Of a stretch of 8,615 nt of DNA, positions 7,165 through 8,615 are shown one piece after another (position 1 is the stretch's first letter; the number at the start of each line of letters is the position of its first letter). The stretch is from an uncultured Saprospiraceae bacterium. Lineage in GTDB: Bacteria > Bacteroidota > Bacteroidia > Chitinophagales > Saprospiraceae. Both the position numbers and the translations under genes were made by a program. Under the pieces are notes generated by a model. The model ran no database searches. It was not told the origin of the DNA and worked only from the letters and a program-made list of their open reading frames with translations. The DNA lies in NCBI GenBank assembly GCA_937930625.1, contig CALHBW010000007.1, positions 1 through 8,615 on the forward strand. The letters run 5' to 3'.

Positions 7165-7905
7165 ATGTCCACAAATATCAATTTCAATATCGTATCTACC
7201 AAAGGAGAAAAAGATTGGCGTCCATACCTTCGACGACAAGAAGGCAAGACAATCGTAGCCGATGAACTTGCCAATTACCCTTATAATGGCATCGGCAAAC
7301 TATTCATCCATGAAAGCAAAGGCAGGCATCAATTTGGGTCAGCCTTCAAGGTCGCGCCTAATGTGCTGATGACCGCAGCGCATTGTCTGGCGAATATCGT
7401 AGAAGAACGCGCCTACCATTTCAGCGACATTACCTACTGTCCCGTTTTTCCGCATCACAACCAAGCATATACCGCCGTCGGCATCGCAGTTCCCGATACT
7501 TATGTGGCTTTCAAACATACAGAACACGACTACGGATTCCTGATTTTCGATACCGAATTACCCGGAAATATCCTCCCGATAGCCCCCAATCCTTCCACGA
7601 CAGGCAGGTGTTTTTCCATTGGCTATCCTGATTCTTACCAATATTTTGGCGATAGAATGATACAAGCCTACGGCAATTATGACAAACCATATTTACAGAA
7701 AATGTTGATTATGTACGGCAATGATATGCGTTCAGGATGTAGCGGCGGACCAATAATTGACGGCACATCCGGCAAAGTTATCTCCCTCAATAGCAGCAAT
7801 ATAGATGGAGAAAATAGTCAAAAAATGTCCGGTCCGTTTATGAGAGCAGAAATTTTAACTGCTCTCGAAGAACTGATTGAAGCACTAAATCTCCCTTTGG
7901 TTTAG
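7165..7905 (+). CDS. Trypsin-fold (S1 / V8-like) serine protease without signal peptide
   Basis: The 246-residue protein is a chymotrypsin-fold peptidase with all three catalytic residues: H73 in LMTAAHCL, D122 in HDYGFLIF and S193 in GCSGGPI. G191 and S193 form the oxyanion region. D187 sits six residues before the Ser, the place of the specificity Asp in trypsin, so a preference for Lys/Arg is possible; this is inferred from spacing only. The general look is of the V8/glutamyl-endopeptidase-like S1 group. There is no signal peptide, lipobox, membrane segment or T9SS domain, and no clear prodomain, so it probably acts in the cytoplasm, which is less usual for this fold. ATG 7165 is chosen because the only upstream start (TTG 7102) lies inside the palindrome and would make it coding without adding a signal sequence. 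The substrate is unknown. It may be cotranscribed with the upstream genes or have its own promoter; none was seen. Confidence 0.88.
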   Translation: MSTNINFNIVSTKGEKDWRPYLRRQEGKTIVADELANYPYNGIGKLFIHESKGRHQFGSAFKVAPNVLMTAAHCLANIVEERAYHFSDITYCPVFPHHNQAYTAVGIAVPDTYVAFKHTEHDYGFLIFDTELPGNILPIAPNPSTTGRCFSIGYPDSYQYFGDRMIQAYGNYDKPYLQKMLIMYGNDMRSGCSGGPIIDGTSGKVISLNSSNIDGENSQKMSGPFMRAEILTALEELIEALNLPLV

Positions 7906-7949
7906 TCGATTATTTCCTTGTTCCTGACGCTATTTTCCACTGTATTTTG

Positions 7950-7957
7950 TAAGTTTG
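7950..7957 (+). promoter_or_regulatory. Candidate -7 element (TAAGTTTG) at the carboxylase gene start
   Basis: TAAGTTTG is an exact match to the Bacteroidota -7 consensus TAnnTTTG. No convincing TTTG/TTG lies at the usual distance upstream, so only half a promoter is seen. Transcription from it would begin almost on the ATG at 7962, giving a very short leader or a leaderless message. Confidence 0.3.
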
Positions 7958-7961
7958 CAGG

Positions 7962-8615
7962 ATGGCAACGAAAGCAAACAAAAAAGAAAATATAGCATTT
8001 AATCAAAACGACGATGCAATGCGTCTCGCGATTTCGCGGATGCAATTTGAGTTAGATAAAATATACTTAGGCGGTGGCAAAAAACGCCTTGAAAAACTCA
8101 AAAAGAAAGGCAAAATGCCTGCCCGCGAACGCATCGCTTACCTGATAGACGATAAGACTGATTTTCTGGAAATCGGCGCATTTGCCGGCTACGAAATGTA
8201 TGAAGAATACGGTGGCTGCCCTGCCGGTGGCGTCATCGCAGGAATTGGTTATGTGAGCGGCAGACAGTCTATGATAGTGGCAAATGATGCAACCGTAAAA
8301 GCAGGTGCGTGGTTTCCGATTACGGGGAAAAAGAACCTTCGCGCACAAGAAATTGCTATCGAAAACCGCTTGCCGATTATTTATCTCGTCGATAGTGCCG
8401 GCGTTTTCCTGCCCATGCAAGATGAGATTTTCCCGGATAAAGAACATTTCGGACGTATTTTTCGCAATAATGCCGTCATGTCGAGCATGGGCATCCCGCA
8501 GATAGCAGCGATTATGGGGAGTTGTGTAGCGGGTGGTGCCTACCTGCCGATTATGTCTGATGAAGCCTTGATTGTGGAAGGGACGGGGTCAATTTTCCTT
8601 GCCGGACCTTATCTT
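7962..8615 (+). CDS. Acyl-CoA carboxylase, carboxyltransferase (beta) subunit, methylcrotonyl-CoA type (3' end missing)
   Basis: The visible 218 residues are the N-terminal ~40% of a biotin-dependent carboxyltransferase (family usually ~535-545 residues); the frame is still open at the window end. Signs are an ERIAYLID segment (56-63), YLVDSAGVFLP (141-151), a FPDKEHFGRIF stretch (157-167) and the oxyanion/biotin-site loop GSCVAGGAYLP (186-196). The DSAG-x2-LP-x7-FPD-x2-HFGRIF pattern is typical of methylcrotonyl-CoA carboxylase beta chains rather than AccD. It would transfer carboxyl from biotin to an acyl-CoA in leucine or related acyl-CoA metabolism in the cytoplasm; the exact substrate (methylcrotonyl-, propionyl- or geranyl-CoA) is not fixed by this part. 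The biotin carboxylase partner is not in the window. ATG 7962 is the first start after an in-frame TAA at 7950. It lies 56 bp after the protease stop without a terminator between them. This looks like a core chromosomal gene marking the edge of the accessory block. Confidence 0.94.
   Translation, partial: MATKANKKENIAFNQNDDAMRLAISRMQFELDKIYLGGGKKRLEKLKKKGKMPARERIAYLIDDKTDFLEIGAFAGYEMYEEYGGCPAGGVIAGIGYVSGRQSMIVANDATVKAGAWFPITGKKNLRAQEIAIENRLPIIYLVDSAGVFLPMQDEIFPDKEHFGRIFRNNAVMSSMGIPQIAAIMGSCVAGGAYLPIMSDEALIVEGTGSIFLAGPYL

Noticed and set aside
6828..7274. 148-codon minus-strand frame across the second palindrome
   Set aside because: It overlaps two well-supported + strand genes and the inverted repeat, with no family motif.

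Overview
The window looks like a chromosomal fragment of a Bacteroidota bacterium (Cytophaga/Saprospira/Chitinophaga-like in style; genus not resolvable by eye). The evidence is a C-terminal type IX secretion (T9SS) sorting domain on a large repeat protein, a Bacteroidota-style LMW-phosphatase/ArsC-like protein, TAnnTTTG-type promoter motifs, no Shine-Dalgarno-like sequences before the starts, and AT-rich short intergenic gaps. All five genes are on the + strand.

Layout. (1) Bases 1-3321 hold the 3' part of a gene for a huge secreted or cell-surface protein: seven visible copies of a ~135-residue Cys-containing beta-type module, then a fibronectin-III-like linker, then a type A T9SS signal. 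It ends at a strong intrinsic terminator (3380-3409). (2) A 62-bp nested palindrome (3441-3502) lies just before a 965-residue single-chain Type IIL (MmeI-like) restriction-modification enzyme (3517-6414), with both the nuclease motif and the adenine-methyltransferase motifs intact. (3) A 211-residue LMW-PTP/ArsC-superfamily protein follows 18 bp later (6433-7068), probably in the same transcript. (4) A second nested palindrome (7074-7151), unrelated in sequence but built the same way, precedes a 246-residue trypsin-fold serine protease with no signal peptide (7165-7905). (5) After 56 bp comes the 5' part of an acyl-CoA carboxylase carboxyltransferase (beta) subunit of the methylcrotonyl-CoA carboxylase type (7962 to the window end), a core-metabolism gene.

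How they may fit together. The restriction enzyme and the ArsC-like gene form a small accessory block between an exported-protein gene and a metabolic gene, with structured palindromes on both sides. The protease beyond the second palindrome is apparently cytoplasmic and could belong to the same accessory block. A functional link between restriction enzyme, phosphatase/reductase-like protein and protease (for example a defence cassette) is only a hypothesis from adjacency. The best-supported unusual structures are the two palindromes, each about 26-27 bp per arm with one mismatch, each arm itself palindromic with a 7-bp stem, and each ending 13-14 nt before a start codon. No RNA gene, CRISPR array or transposase was seen.
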